The translations under genes and the position numbers were made by a program. Below, piece after piece: positions 15,628-21,803 of a stretch of DNA of 38,744 nucleotides. The DNA is from an uncultured Gemmiger sp. (GTDB lineage Bacteria; Bacillota; Clostridia; Oscillospirales; Ruminococcaceae): NCBI GenBank assembly GCA_947631565.1, contig CANRLV010000018.1, positions 1 to 38,744 of the forward strand, written 5' to 3'. How positions within the stretch are numbered: the stretch's first letter is position 1; every line of letters starts with the position of its first letter. Below the pieces are notes generated by a model. It did no database searches. It was given only the letters and a program-made list of their open reading frames with translations, and was not told the DNA's origin.

Positions 15628-16368
15628 CTATGCCGCCACAGTGCCAGAAATTAAAAAACCGCCCAGAAACGGCGGATTTACGGCATTTTTGAGAGTATGG
15701 AATTGTATCAATCTCGGCGTGGTTTTGTCGAGCAGTACCCCGGAAGTGGGCTCCAGCACGTTGACGATCATCTTGACCAACGATTTCGGGGTGAAGAAGA
15801 CACCGTCGTCCTGGGCGATGTTCTTGGCGAATTTGTTGAGGAAGTACTCATAGATGCGGCCGATGATATCGCCGCCGACATCGTCCAGCGCGTCGTTGTT
15901 GAAGATGCGCAGCAGCTCGGCCAGCAGCTCGTCGGAGAAGATGGTATATTCCTTGGGCAGTACACCGGCCAACTGCTCGCTCTGCGCCTCCACCAAGGTC
16001 ATCGCATTGTTGACGACCTCGCCCAGGCTGTTCATGGGGTGGCCCTCGGCGTTTTGCAGGTTTTGGGCCGCGATATTGGCCGGCAAATCGACCAGATAGC
16101 TGTACTGCGCCTCTCGGGGCAGGAACAGCGCGCTCTTGGCGGCGAAATCACTGGCTTCCACCGGCAGCGCACGCCCACCGCGCATGGGGCGGCTTTTTTG
16201 TATCTCGGCCTCCACCAGCTTGAACCGGCTGTAGGCATAGCGCAGGAAGATCAGCCCGAGCACCGGCATGCAGTATTGGTTGCTGGTCAACTTGGAGCCT
16301 GCGCGCAGCAGGTCCGCCGATTCCCACAGGTCTGCTTCCAGCTTGCGGATGTTCACCCCGTCCGTCAT
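15628..16368 (-). pseudogene. hsdM: Truncated type I R-M methyltransferase subunit HsdM
   Basis: Residues 1 to about 212 match HsdM: the helical N-terminal domain from NIRKLEADLWESADLLRAG onward, then DGVFFTPKSLVKMIVNVLEP. After TSGVLLD, where intact HsdM has DPACGSGG (SAM motif I), the frame changes to an unrelated tail ending in a stop at 15628. Motif I and the catalytic NPPF region are therefore lost (the NPPF in the tail is chance), and no HsdS or HsdR is present in the window. The break near 15731 coincides with the change from GC-rich to AT-richer sequence, so the left element probably inserted here. It is co-translated with the upstream regulator (ATGA overlap). Confidence 0.85.
15653..15675 (-). 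terminator. Terminator at the element/hsdM junction
   Basis: On the minus strand CCGCC, a 7-nt loop and GGCGG are followed by six T residues. It lies inside the foreign tail fused to hsdM, so it was probably carried in by the element end. Confidence 0.65.
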
Positions 16369-16592
16369 GCTTTCTGCCCTCCATTTTCCGCTGCCGGCTG
16401 CAGCTCCATGATATCGTCTATCGTGCAGCCCAGCACACCGCAGATCTTGACCAGTACCTCCACCCGGACATCCTCATTTTTGCCGAGCTTGGCCATGGCG
16501 TTGGTACTGATTTTGGCCGCCTTGATGAGCTGTGTCTTGGTCATGTTTTTGTCGATGAGCAGCTTCCAGAGCCTGTTATAACTGACTGCCAT
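16365..16592 (-). CDS. Cro/C1-type HTH regulator of the hsdM remnant
   Basis: A 75-residue XRE-like protein: YNRLWKLLIDKNMTKTQLIKAAKISTNAMAKLGKNEDV, then LVKICGVLGCTIDDIMEL. This short form is common in Firmicutes, and here it is directly joined to hsdM by a 4-nt overlap, as in type I R-M loci with a controlling regulator. It still has an intact promoter (16639-16667), so it may be expressed although its hsdM partner is broken. Confidence 0.85.
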   Translation of the reverse strand: MAVSYNRLWKLLIDKNMTKTQLIKAAKISTNAMAKLGKNEDVRVEVLVKICGVLGCTIDDIMELQPAAENGGQKA

Positions 16593-16638
16593 TTGATTTC
16601 TCTCCTACCGGAACAAAGAGTTCTTCTTACTGTTTTTC

Positions 16639-16667
16639 AGTATACCACAGTGCATGCCGGATTTCAA
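16639..16667 (-). promoter_or_regulatory. Promoter of the HTH-hsdM operon
   Basis: On the minus strand TTGAAA (16667-16662) and TATACT (16644-16639) are 17 nt apart, about 50 nt before the ATG at 16592. The 16593-16958 gap also holds the hairpin and small ORF listed next. Confidence 0.8.
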
Positions 16668-16740
16668 TTCAAAATTGCATTTTTCAATCGTGCCCCCAAA
16701 TCGCATTTTTGCCCTTTCAGTTCCATATATCAGTTCCACA

Positions 16741-16772
16741 GAGCCATACCAGTCCCCCGCCCGGTATGGCTC
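16741..16772. repeat. Perfect 10-bp inverted repeat
   Basis: GAGCCATACC (16741-16750) and GGTATGGCTC (16763-16772) flank a C-rich 12-nt loop. Only AATTTATT follows, so this is a weak terminator candidate or a protein-binding site just before an AAAGGAGG Shine-Dalgarno sequence. Confidence 0.6.
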
Positions 16773-16798
16773 AATTTATTGCAAAGGAGGATTTCCCC

Positions 16799-16921
16799 AT
16801 GGCCTTGTGCTGACTTCAATCTGCCCCAACCCATCGCCGATGCGTTGGGCGCGCTCGCCGTGGCCGTCGTTGTAGCCGCGGTGGAAGCCGCTGTCGAAAG
16901 CAGCTCTTCCGATGACGACTG
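16799..16921 (+). pseudogene. Possible frameshifted small hydrophobic ORF
   Basis: AAAGGAGG (16783-16790) stands 8 nt before ATG 16799, but that frame stops after four codons (MALC, then TGA at 16811). The +1 frame continues as DFNLPQPIADALGALAVAVV, then a run of E, S and a terminal DDD, to TGA at 16919. A one-base indel is the simplest reading. A +1 slip at the TGA-C stop is possible but not supported by any other signal. Confidence 0.35.
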
Positions 16922-16958
16922 AACGCCCCCTATCCCCTATCAAAGAAAGGAAATGATC

Positions 16959-17630
16959 ATGGAACCTTGTACCGACAAAAAATCTTCCGCACCCGATACC
17001 GTCACCTGTATGCACTGCGGAGCCGCGGTCCACCCGGACGATGTCATCTGGATGGGCGACCCCCACGCTGTCCGCTATCTGCGCCGCCAGCCGCATGAGC
17101 TGATCCTCCTGACGGAAGGCGAGATCCTGCTTCTGCACAGCGACGGCGAGCAGGAGCGCTGCCAGTTCCGGCTGCACCCTGCCTGCTACAGCCGCTTTGG
17201 CATGTGGAATGACTGGACCCGCTACGGCGACCTGCCCCGAAAACGCCGCGGGTGCTACAGACAACTGCAGGACGATCTGCTGGCGACCGCCGCCAACCTC
17301 GGCTATAAGCGCAGAGATATCCAGCTGGTGAGCAACAAGGAGAGCATCGACAGCGGCACCGCCACCGGCAAGCTGATGCTGACGATGATCGGGGCGATCA
17401 ACGAATTTGAGCGCCAGAACCTGTTGGAGCGCCAGCGGGAGGGCATCCAGATCGCCAAGGCCAACGGCCGCTACAAGGGCCGCTGCCCGGTGCGGGTGGA
17501 CAGCGAAAAGTTCCGTGCCCTGCGCCGGCAGTACCTGCAGCGGCAGTTGACCAAGGCCGCAATGGCCCGGAAGCTGGGCATCTCCCGCCCCACGCTGGAC
17601 AAGCTGCTGCAGGAGCCTTCAGCCAAGTAG
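16959..17630 (+). CDS. Chimeric ORF: Cys-containing domain fused to C-terminal part of a serine recombinase
   Basis: A 223-residue protein. Residues 1 to about 115 contain CMHCGAAVHPDDV and a later CQFRLHPACYSRFG, a likely zinc-binding domain. From about residue 125 it matches the back half of resolvase/invertases: ESIDSGTATGKLMLTMIGAI, NEFERQNLLERQREGIQIAK and a C-terminal HTH (TKAAMARKLGISRPTLDKLL). The N-terminal half of the resolvase, with the catalytic Ser and its Arg residues, is absent, so strand exchange is not expected. It is probably a deletion fusion that may still bind DNA. AGAAAGG lies 8 nt before ATG 16959. Confidence 0.75.
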   Translation: MEPCTDKKSSAPDTVTCMHCGAAVHPDDVIWMGDPHAVRYLRRQPHELILLTEGEILLLHSDGEQERCQFRLHPACYSRFGMWNDWTRYGDLPRKRRGCYRQLQDDLLATAANLGYKRRDIQLVSNKESIDSGTATGKLMLTMIGAINEFERQNLLERQREGIQIAKANGRYKGRCPVRVDSEKFRALRRQYLQRQLTKAAMARKLGISRPTLDKLLQEPSAK

Positions 17631-17643
17631 GCGGCAAAATAAA

Positions 17644-17680
17644 GCAGAGGTCACCCATGCAAAAGATAGCCTCTGTTTTT
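17644..17680 (+). terminator. Weak terminator after the recombinase fusion
   Basis: CAGAGG (17645-17650) and CCTCTG (17670-17675) pair across a 19-nt loop, followed by five T residues. The short stem makes this a modest terminator. Confidence 0.55.
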
Positions 17681-17749
17681 GTAAGGAGCAGTATGTTTTC
17701 AAAAGCGCACGCAATATAAGATTCGATGTAAAAGGGACTTGTCTTGGCC

Positions 17750-17778
17750 TTGCGAAAAGCATATGAATGCGGTATACT
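17750..17778 (+). promoter_or_regulatory. Promoter of the DUF4160/DUF2442 pair
   Basis: TTGCGA (17750-17755) and TATACT (17773-17778) are 17 nt apart, with the ATG about 24 nt beyond the -10 and GGAAGGA between them. Confidence 0.75.
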
Positions 17779-17801
17779 AACAACAGGAAGGATGATGTGG
17801 A

Positions 17802-18065
17802 ATGCCTGAATTATGTCGTTTTGGCGGTATGGTCATTGTAATGCTGTTTCGTGACAATCAGCATCACAATAAACCACATATCCATGTATACTATGGGGAT
17901 TATAAAGCATCAGTAGGGTTGGACAGTGAAATGCTGGACGGCTCCTTGCCGAACAAGCAGTACAAGATCCTTGTGGGTTGGATGCTTTACCACGAGGAAG
18001 AGCTATATAGGGCATGGAATCAGGCTATCCAAGGCCAGCATTTTGACAAAATCAACCCGCTGTAA
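17802..18065 (+). CDS. DUF4160 protein
   Basis: An 87-residue protein of the DUF4160 family: RFGGMVIVMLFRD, then HHNKPHIHVYYGDYKASVGL, with conserved His residues, and a C-terminal VGWMLYHEEELYRAWN helix. These genes commonly precede DUF2442 in bacterial genomes and islands, and the pair is often suspected to be a toxin-antitoxin-like module; that role is not established. It has its own promoter and is 13 nt from the DUF2442 start. Confidence 0.85.
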   Translation: MPELCRFGGMVIVMLFRDNQHHNKPHIHVYYGDYKASVGLDSEMLDGSLPNKQYKILVGWMLYHEEELYRAWNQAIQGQHFDKINPL

Positions 18066-18078
18066 AGGGAGGTGTCAT

Positions 18079-18375
18079 ATGTATATCAAGAATGACATCG
18101 TATATGCTTCGGAGCCGGATGATGAGATCACCGTTACGGCCGCAAAGCCGTTGCCGTATGGTATGCTTCTGTTGACGTTCTCCTCCGGCGAGCAGCGCCT
18201 GTTTGATGTGACCTCGCTGCAAGGTGAGGCGTTTGCCCCTCTCAAGGATGCCGAGATACAAAAAACAGCGGAAATCGTACACGGATATGTGACATGGAAA
18301 AACGGCGAGATCGACTGTGCCCCTGAGTATATGTATGAGCACAGCTTTGCCTATGAAACAGATCTCGTAGGATGA
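18079..18375 (+). CDS. DUF2442 protein
   Basis: A 98-residue protein: PYGMLLLTFSSGEQRLFDVTSL, then a C-terminal WKNGEIDCAPEYMYEHS typical of DUF2442. GGGAGGTG lies about 8 nt before ATG 18079. It is co-transcribed with DUF4160 and may be its antitoxin or regulator. A terminator follows at 18418. The assignment is by family pattern only. Confidence 0.85.
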   Translation: MYIKNDIVYASEPDDEITVTAAKPLPYGMLLLTFSSGEQRLFDVTSLQGEAFAPLKDAEIQKTAEIVHGYVTWKNGEIDCAPEYMYEHSFAYETDLVG

Positions 18376-18417
18376 TTTCTGCGATGCCCGAACGCTATTG
18401 AAATGAAAGAAAGAAGA

Positions 18418-18454
18418 ACGGTCTGCCGCGAAACAACGGCAGGCCGTTTCTTTG
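18418..18454 (+). terminator. Terminator after DUF2442
   Basis: ACGGTCTGCC and GGCAGGCCGT pair (one G-U) across a 10-nt loop, followed by TTCTTTG. Between here and 18600 I see no gene. Confidence 0.75.
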
Positions 18455-18599
18455 TTAAATGCGTGACTCCAAGACCGCAAAAACGCCGAAAACGCGGCTG
18501 CACACACGGCGCCGGGTGCGCCTATGGTGATGGGGATATACGAAAATCCCGGAATCTCTGCATCAAACAGACCGCCCGGTAAAAGCCGGACGGCCTGCC

Positions 18600-18840
18600 T
18601 CTTGTAATCTGTTTTCGGAAGAGCCATTCGCGGGTGTAGCCGCGGCGCTCATAGGTGGCGACCAACCGCTCGGCAATCAAATCCGGGGCCATCGTCTCGC
18701 CGATGCTCTCCTGTCCGTTCTATGCCAGCCACAATTTCAGCGGCTCGGCCTTGGGCGAGGGAATGGACTGGATGATGCACAGCAGCTGCTCGGTGGTGGC
18801 AACGTCGGTCAAATAGCGTTTGCCGTCTTTGGGTGACTTC
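18600..18840 (-). pseudogene. BRO-N/phage antirepressor gene fragment with in-frame stop
   Basis: On the minus strand, from about 18840, the translation reads LKSPKDGKRYLTDVATTEQL, then IIQSIPSPKAEPLKLWLA, a TAG stop (18722-18720), and GETMAPDLIAERLVATYERRGYTREWL. This closely follows the middle of BRO-N domain proteins (TDVADTEQLFRLIQSIPSPKAEPFKLWL type). There is no start, the flanking domain parts are missing and the frame is interrupted, so it is a remnant of an earlier phage or element at this tRNA. Confidence 0.75.
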
Positions 18841-18866
18841 AGTTAAGGTCGGTAGCACGCAAAAGA

Positions 18867-18894
18867 CCGCATACAGGTGCGGCCCTGTATGCGG
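18867..18894. other. 11-bp perfect hairpin
   Basis: CCGCATACAGG (18867-18877) and CCTGTATGCGG (18884-18894) pair perfectly. It has no T-run and lies in the debris zone 18841-19228, which holds no gene but several hairpins. Confidence 0.6.
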
Positions 18895-18948
18895 CAATAT
18901 GGATGCGGCTCTTGCGGCAATCTGGAGTAACGTGTGGTTTTGGTTTAC

Positions 18949-18998
18949 AAAAAAGCGACGCGCGATTGAAGGAAAATTTCAATCGTGCGTCGCTTTTT
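18949..18998. terminator. Strong bidirectional terminator downstream of the tRNA
   Basis: AAAAAAGCGACGC, a mismatch, CGATTGAA, a short loop, then the complement ending GCGTCGCTTTTT. The stem is about 21 bp with one mismatch. It lies about 230 nt beyond the tRNA 3' end on the minus strand, so it may end the tRNA transcript. The att-like repeat begins directly beside it. Confidence 0.75.
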
Positions 18999-18999
18999 G

Positions 19000-19018
19000 T
19001 ATGGACCATCCAGGACTT
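19000..19018 (-). repeat. Duplicate of the tRNA 3' end (att-like)
   Basis: TATGGACCATCCAGGACTT matches 19227-19245 (the tRNA 3' 17 nt plus two flanking bases) at 18 of 19 positions, in the same orientation, 227 bp away. Duplicated tRNA 3' ends are the usual footprint of integration at a tRNA gene. Confidence 0.6.
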
Positions 19019-19174
19019 TCCCGCGCCCTGCGCGACTGCCCGCAGGGCAGGTCGCGCGCCGGCGGGACGTGTGGTTTCTCCCAAGGCAAATGGCCGCTCC
19101 CCGCTTTGTTTCTCTCGCCGCAAGGCTGTGCACCCTTTTACGCCGGCACGGGCTGTTCAAGTCCTTTTTCTTTG

Positions 19175-19232
19175 CCCATATGGTGGGGAGGCCCCGCGAA
19201 CTTTCGTTCGCGGGGCCTCCCCACCATATGGG
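19175..19232. repeat. 58-bp perfect palindrome abutting the tRNA
   Basis: The arms CCCATATGGTGGGGAGGCCC plus CGCGAA (26 bp) are exact reverse complements around a CTTTCG loop. The right arm overlaps the last four nucleotides of the tRNA gene. Pairing extends outward imperfectly: TTCAAGTCC (from about 19158) mirrors GGACTTGAA inside the tRNA T-arm. No T-run follows on either strand, so it is not an ordinary terminator. Confidence 0.85.
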
Positions 19233-19301
19233 CCATCCAGGACTTGAACCCGGAACCAAGCGGTTATGAGCCGCCAGCTCTGACCATTGAGCTAATGGCC
19301 C
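19229..19301 (-). tRNA. tRNA with CAU anticodon (elongator Met or Ile2)
   Basis: The 73-nt gene folds as a tRNA: acceptor GGGCCAT/ATGGCCC, D-arm GCTC/GAGC, anticodon stem GGCGG/CCGCT with loop CTCATAA (anticodon CAU), a TGGTT variable loop, T-arm CCGGG-TTCAAGT-CCTGG and discriminator A. CCA is not encoded. The CAU anticodon can belong to tRNA-Met or to the lysidine-modified tRNA-Ile2. The TAGCTCA start and GGTTCAAGTCC arm resemble Ile2, but I cannot decide from sequence alone. Island debris starts at its 3' end. Confidence 0.93.
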
Positions 19302-19329
19302 GGCTGTGCCGTCTTTTGCGGCGCACATT

Positions 19330-19358
19330 ATTATAGCAGGTTTTGCGCCGCTTGCCAA
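19330..19358 (-). promoter_or_regulatory. tRNA promoter
   Basis: On the minus strand TTGGCA (19358-19353) and TATAAT (19335-19330) are 17 nt apart, ending about 28 nt before the tRNA 5' end. Confidence 0.85.
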
Positions 19359-19414
19359 GGGGGCGGGCAGTATTTTTCGCCCCGCGCACGCATAGGCTGG
19401 CAGGGGGTGGGGGC

Positions 19415-20683
19415 ATGCGCGGGCTCGGACAGGCATTGGCGGTGCTGGCAGCGGTCACGCTGCTGTGGGCGCTGCCAGTCCTGCTGCCGCCGGCCGATGC
19501 CGGGCCGGCGGCGGCGCCCATGCCCTCGCCCGCGCCGCTTTGCACGCCGGTCCCAGCCCCGACCGCCGCACCGGGAAACGCTGCCGTCGACCCCACCGCC
19601 GCCGCGCCCTACCGCGCCGTGTGGGTGAGCTACCTTGAATGGCAGCAGGTAGATTTCTCCTCCTCCGCCGCCTTTGCGGCCGACATCGGCGCCATGCTGG
19701 ACAACATTGCTTCCTTGGGCGCCAACGTCGTGCTGGCGCAGGTGCGGCCGTTCGGCGATGCCTTATACGAGAGCGCGCTCTACCCGTTCAGCCACCTGTG
19801 CACCGGCACGCAGGGGCAAAGCCCCGGCTTTGACCCGTTGGCACTGCTTGTGGCGGCCGCGCACGCGCGCGGGCTGGAGGTGGAGGCCTGGGTCAACCCC
19901 TACCGCATCCAGGCCGGCGGCGTGCCGGCCGCGCTGTGTGCGCAGAGCCCCGCCCTGCTCCACCCGGACTGGCTCAAACAGACCACTGGCGGGACCTATC
20001 TCGACCCGGCCAGCCCGGAGGTGCGGCAGTACATCGCCGCCGGGCTGGAGGAGCTGTGCGCCAACTATGACCTGGACGGCATCCATTTTGACGATTACTT
20101 TTACCCTACCGCCGACCCCGCCTTTGACGCCGACGCTTACACCGCCTACCGCGCCGGCAGCGGCACGCTGGACCTGGCCGGGTGGCGCCGGCAGAATGTG
20201 GACGACCTGGTCGCCCTGTGCTGGCAGACCGTGCACGCGCACCCCGGCGTGCGCTTTGGCATCGCGCCGCAGGGGGACCCGGCCACCAACCTGGCCACCC
20301 AGTACAGCGATGCTGCGCGCTGGCTGGCCGTGCCCGGCTATGTCGATTACCTGATGCCGCAGCTCTACTGGGGGCTGGATTGGCCCGACCCTGCCCGCCG
20401 GCTGGATGCGCTGGCCGGGACTTGGGCGGCGTTGCCGCGCGCCGACGGCGTGACCCTGTATGCCGGGCTGGGCGCCTACCGCATCGGCAGCGGCGGGAAC
20501 GGCGAGAGCTGGCTGTCCGGCGCGGCGCTGGCCGGGCAGGTGCAGGCGCTGGAGCACTTTGGCATCACCGGGGTGGGGCTGTATCGTTACGCCTCGCTGT
20601 TTGCCAACACCGAGCAAAGTGCCCTTGCACAGCAGGAATGCGCCGCGCTCGCTGCGCTGTGGGCCGCACCGCCGGCCGGTTGA
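19415..20683 (+). CDS. GHL10/DUF187-type glycoside hydrolase, exported
   Basis: A 422-residue protein. The N-terminus is a signal or anchor segment (GQALAVLAAVTLLWALPVLL) followed by a Pro/Ala-rich linker. The catalytic domain matches the glycosyl-hydrolase-like 10 family: RAVWVSYLEW, NVVLAQVRPFGDALYES, VEAWVNPYRI, then YDLDGIHFDDYFYP, GIAPQGDP and YLMPQLYWG. Such proteins act on the cell envelope or on polysaccharides. ATG 19415 is chosen because it directly precedes the signal sequence and follows a G-rich site; an earlier start would add a charged stretch before it. It is divergent from the tRNA. Confidence 0.88.
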   Translation: MRGLGQALAVLAAVTLLWALPVLLPPADAGPAAAPMPSPAPLCTPVPAPTAAPGNAAVDPTAAAPYRAVWVSYLEWQQVDFSSSAAFAADIGAMLDNIASLGANVVLAQVRPFGDALYESALYPFSHLCTGTQGQSPGFDPLALLVAAAHARGLEVEAWVNPYRIQAGGVPAALCAQSPALLHPDWLKQTTGGTYLDPASPEVRQYIAAGLEELCANYDLDGIHFDDYFYPTADPAFDADAYTAYRAGSGTLDLAGWRRQNVDDLVALCWQTVHAHPGVRFGIAPQGDPATNLATQYSDAARWLAVPGYVDYLMPQLYWGLDWPDPARRLDALAGTWAALPRADGVTLYAGLGAYRIGSGGNGESWLSGAALAGQVQALEHFGITGVGLYRYASLFANTEQSALAQQECAALAALWAAPPAG

Positions 20684-20966
20684 AGCCCCGCACAAAACGC
20701 CTGCACCCCGCCGGGCAAGCCCGGCGGGGTGCAGCACAGAGGAGCAGAAAAAAAGCGGATCGGAAGCTGTTTTTCAGCTGTACAAAAGCAGCGTATGCGA
20801 CTGCTTTTGACAAAATAAGTATACCATGCCGGCGCCCAAAATCGCAAGATGGCGGGGCCGTCAATTAAGTGAGGATTCCGGTCAATTAAGGGCCGGGCGC
20901 CCCCGTATATCGCATACGGCCCGGCGCGCCGGTCCTGTGCGGACCGGGCCGGACCGCAGCCCCGAT
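20684..20966. other. Convergent intergenic region with stacked hairpins
   Basis: Between two convergent genes. It holds a perfect 15-bp hairpin (20701-20715 with 20720-20734, loop CAAG), a 9-bp hairpin CAAAAGCAG/CTGCTTTTG (20783-20809) that can terminate in both directions, and a tandem GTCAATTAAG at 20870-20879 and 20881-20890-type spacing. A further GC-rich hairpin around CCGTAT/ATACGG lies near 20900-20930. No gene is seen. Confidence 0.6.
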
Positions 20967-21587
20967 TTACATGCCAAGGATGCTGTCCACTGTGTTGAGG
21001 AAGGCGTCCACCCCGCTCATGTCCAGCGCGGCGAAATCGGTGGTGATGCCGGCGTCGGCCAAAATGTCCTTGCTGCCGTCATAGTCGTCATGAATGGCGC
21101 GGGCACGGTCCCGCACGCCGGCCCAGGCTTGCTTGACCTGTTCGCGCTCGGCGTCGGTCAAGCCGTCCAGCCAGGCCTTGGCGTCGGCGCCCAGCGTCGC
21201 CGTCTCGGTGCCGCAGTCGGCCGCGAACGTGACGAGCGCAGCCGCCGCCTGCGCGGTCTTCAGGCTGCCGCCGGCGGCGTCGGGCTCCACGTCCAGGATG
21301 CCGCCGAGGGCCTTGTTCAGGCCCTCGGCACTGTAGGCGGTGCCGGACGCCTCCACGCCGGCGGTCTCGCCGGTGGCCGGCTCGGCGGTGTCGGTGCTGC
21401 CGGGGGCGGTATCGGTGCCGGCACGGTCCGGCATCGCATCGCCGGCATCGGTGCCGGGGGTGGCGGAGGGCGCGGCGGTGGACATGCCGCCGCTGCCGGT
21501 GTCATTGGTATTGCCGGCATCGCCGCAGCCGGCCAGCAGGGTCGCGCACAGGGCGGCCGCGGTCAAAACAGAAAGCAGTTTGCGCAT
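20967..21587 (-). CDS. Lipoprotein of unknown function
   Basis: A 206-residue protein with a lipoprotein signal (MRKLLSVLTAAALCATLLAGC; lipobox LLAGC, Cys about residue 21). A low-complexity linker rich in Gly, Thr, Asp, Ala and Pro runs to about residue 100. The C-terminal domain is small and helical (LGGILDVEPDAAGGSLKTAQ, then TDAEREQVKQAWAGVRDRA). It is probably anchored outside the membrane. ATG 21587 is chosen over 21593 because AAGGAG is 8 nt from it. No family is recognised. Confidence 0.75.
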   Translation of the reverse strand: MRKLLSVLTAAALCATLLAGCGDAGNTNDTGSGGMSTAAPSATPGTDAGDAMPDRAGTDTAPGSTDTAEPATGETAGVEASGTAYSAEGLNKALGGILDVEPDAAGGSLKTAQAAAALVTFAADCGTETATLGADAKAWLDGLTDAEREQVKQAWAGVRDRARAIHDDYDGSKDILADAGITTDFAALDMSGVDAFLNTVDSILGM

Positions 21588-21733
21588 GGTCATTTCTCCT
21601 TTTGTCTTTTTTCGGTGGCGGGACGGGCCGGGCCCGTCCGCCCTATAGTATGAGCCGGGGCCGGGGGCCGGCATGCACCGGCACGGGGTTACAATTTGGT
21701 GTCAGTCGTGGGTGGTTTTCTTGCCGCGGCGGC

Positions 21734-21762
21734 TTGCCTTGGCCGCCGTTTTGCCGTACAAT
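21734..21762 (+). promoter_or_regulatory. Promoter of the aminopeptidase operon
   Basis: TTGCCT (21734-21739) and TACAAT (21757-21762) are 17 nt apart, about 40 nt before ATG 21804. It probably drives the closely spaced genes up to birA. Confidence 0.7.
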
Positions 21763-21803
21763 AGAAGGACAAGCGATGCTCAAACGGAAAGGATCGTTTT
21801 GCG

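Noticed and set aside
15697-16581. 294-codon plus-strand frame over the hsdM region
   Set aside because: The minus strand encodes a recognisable HsdM N-terminus and an HTH regulator with a promoter; the plus frame has no motif or ribosome site.
18649-18897. 82-codon minus-strand ORF in the tRNA-proximal debris
   Set aside because: It is in a different frame from the BRO-N remnant and has no similarity or ribosome site.
19175-19232. Ordinary rho-independent terminator of the tRNA
   Set aside because: There is no T-run on either side, the stem is far longer than needed and it includes tRNA bases. A normal terminator lies at 18949-18998.
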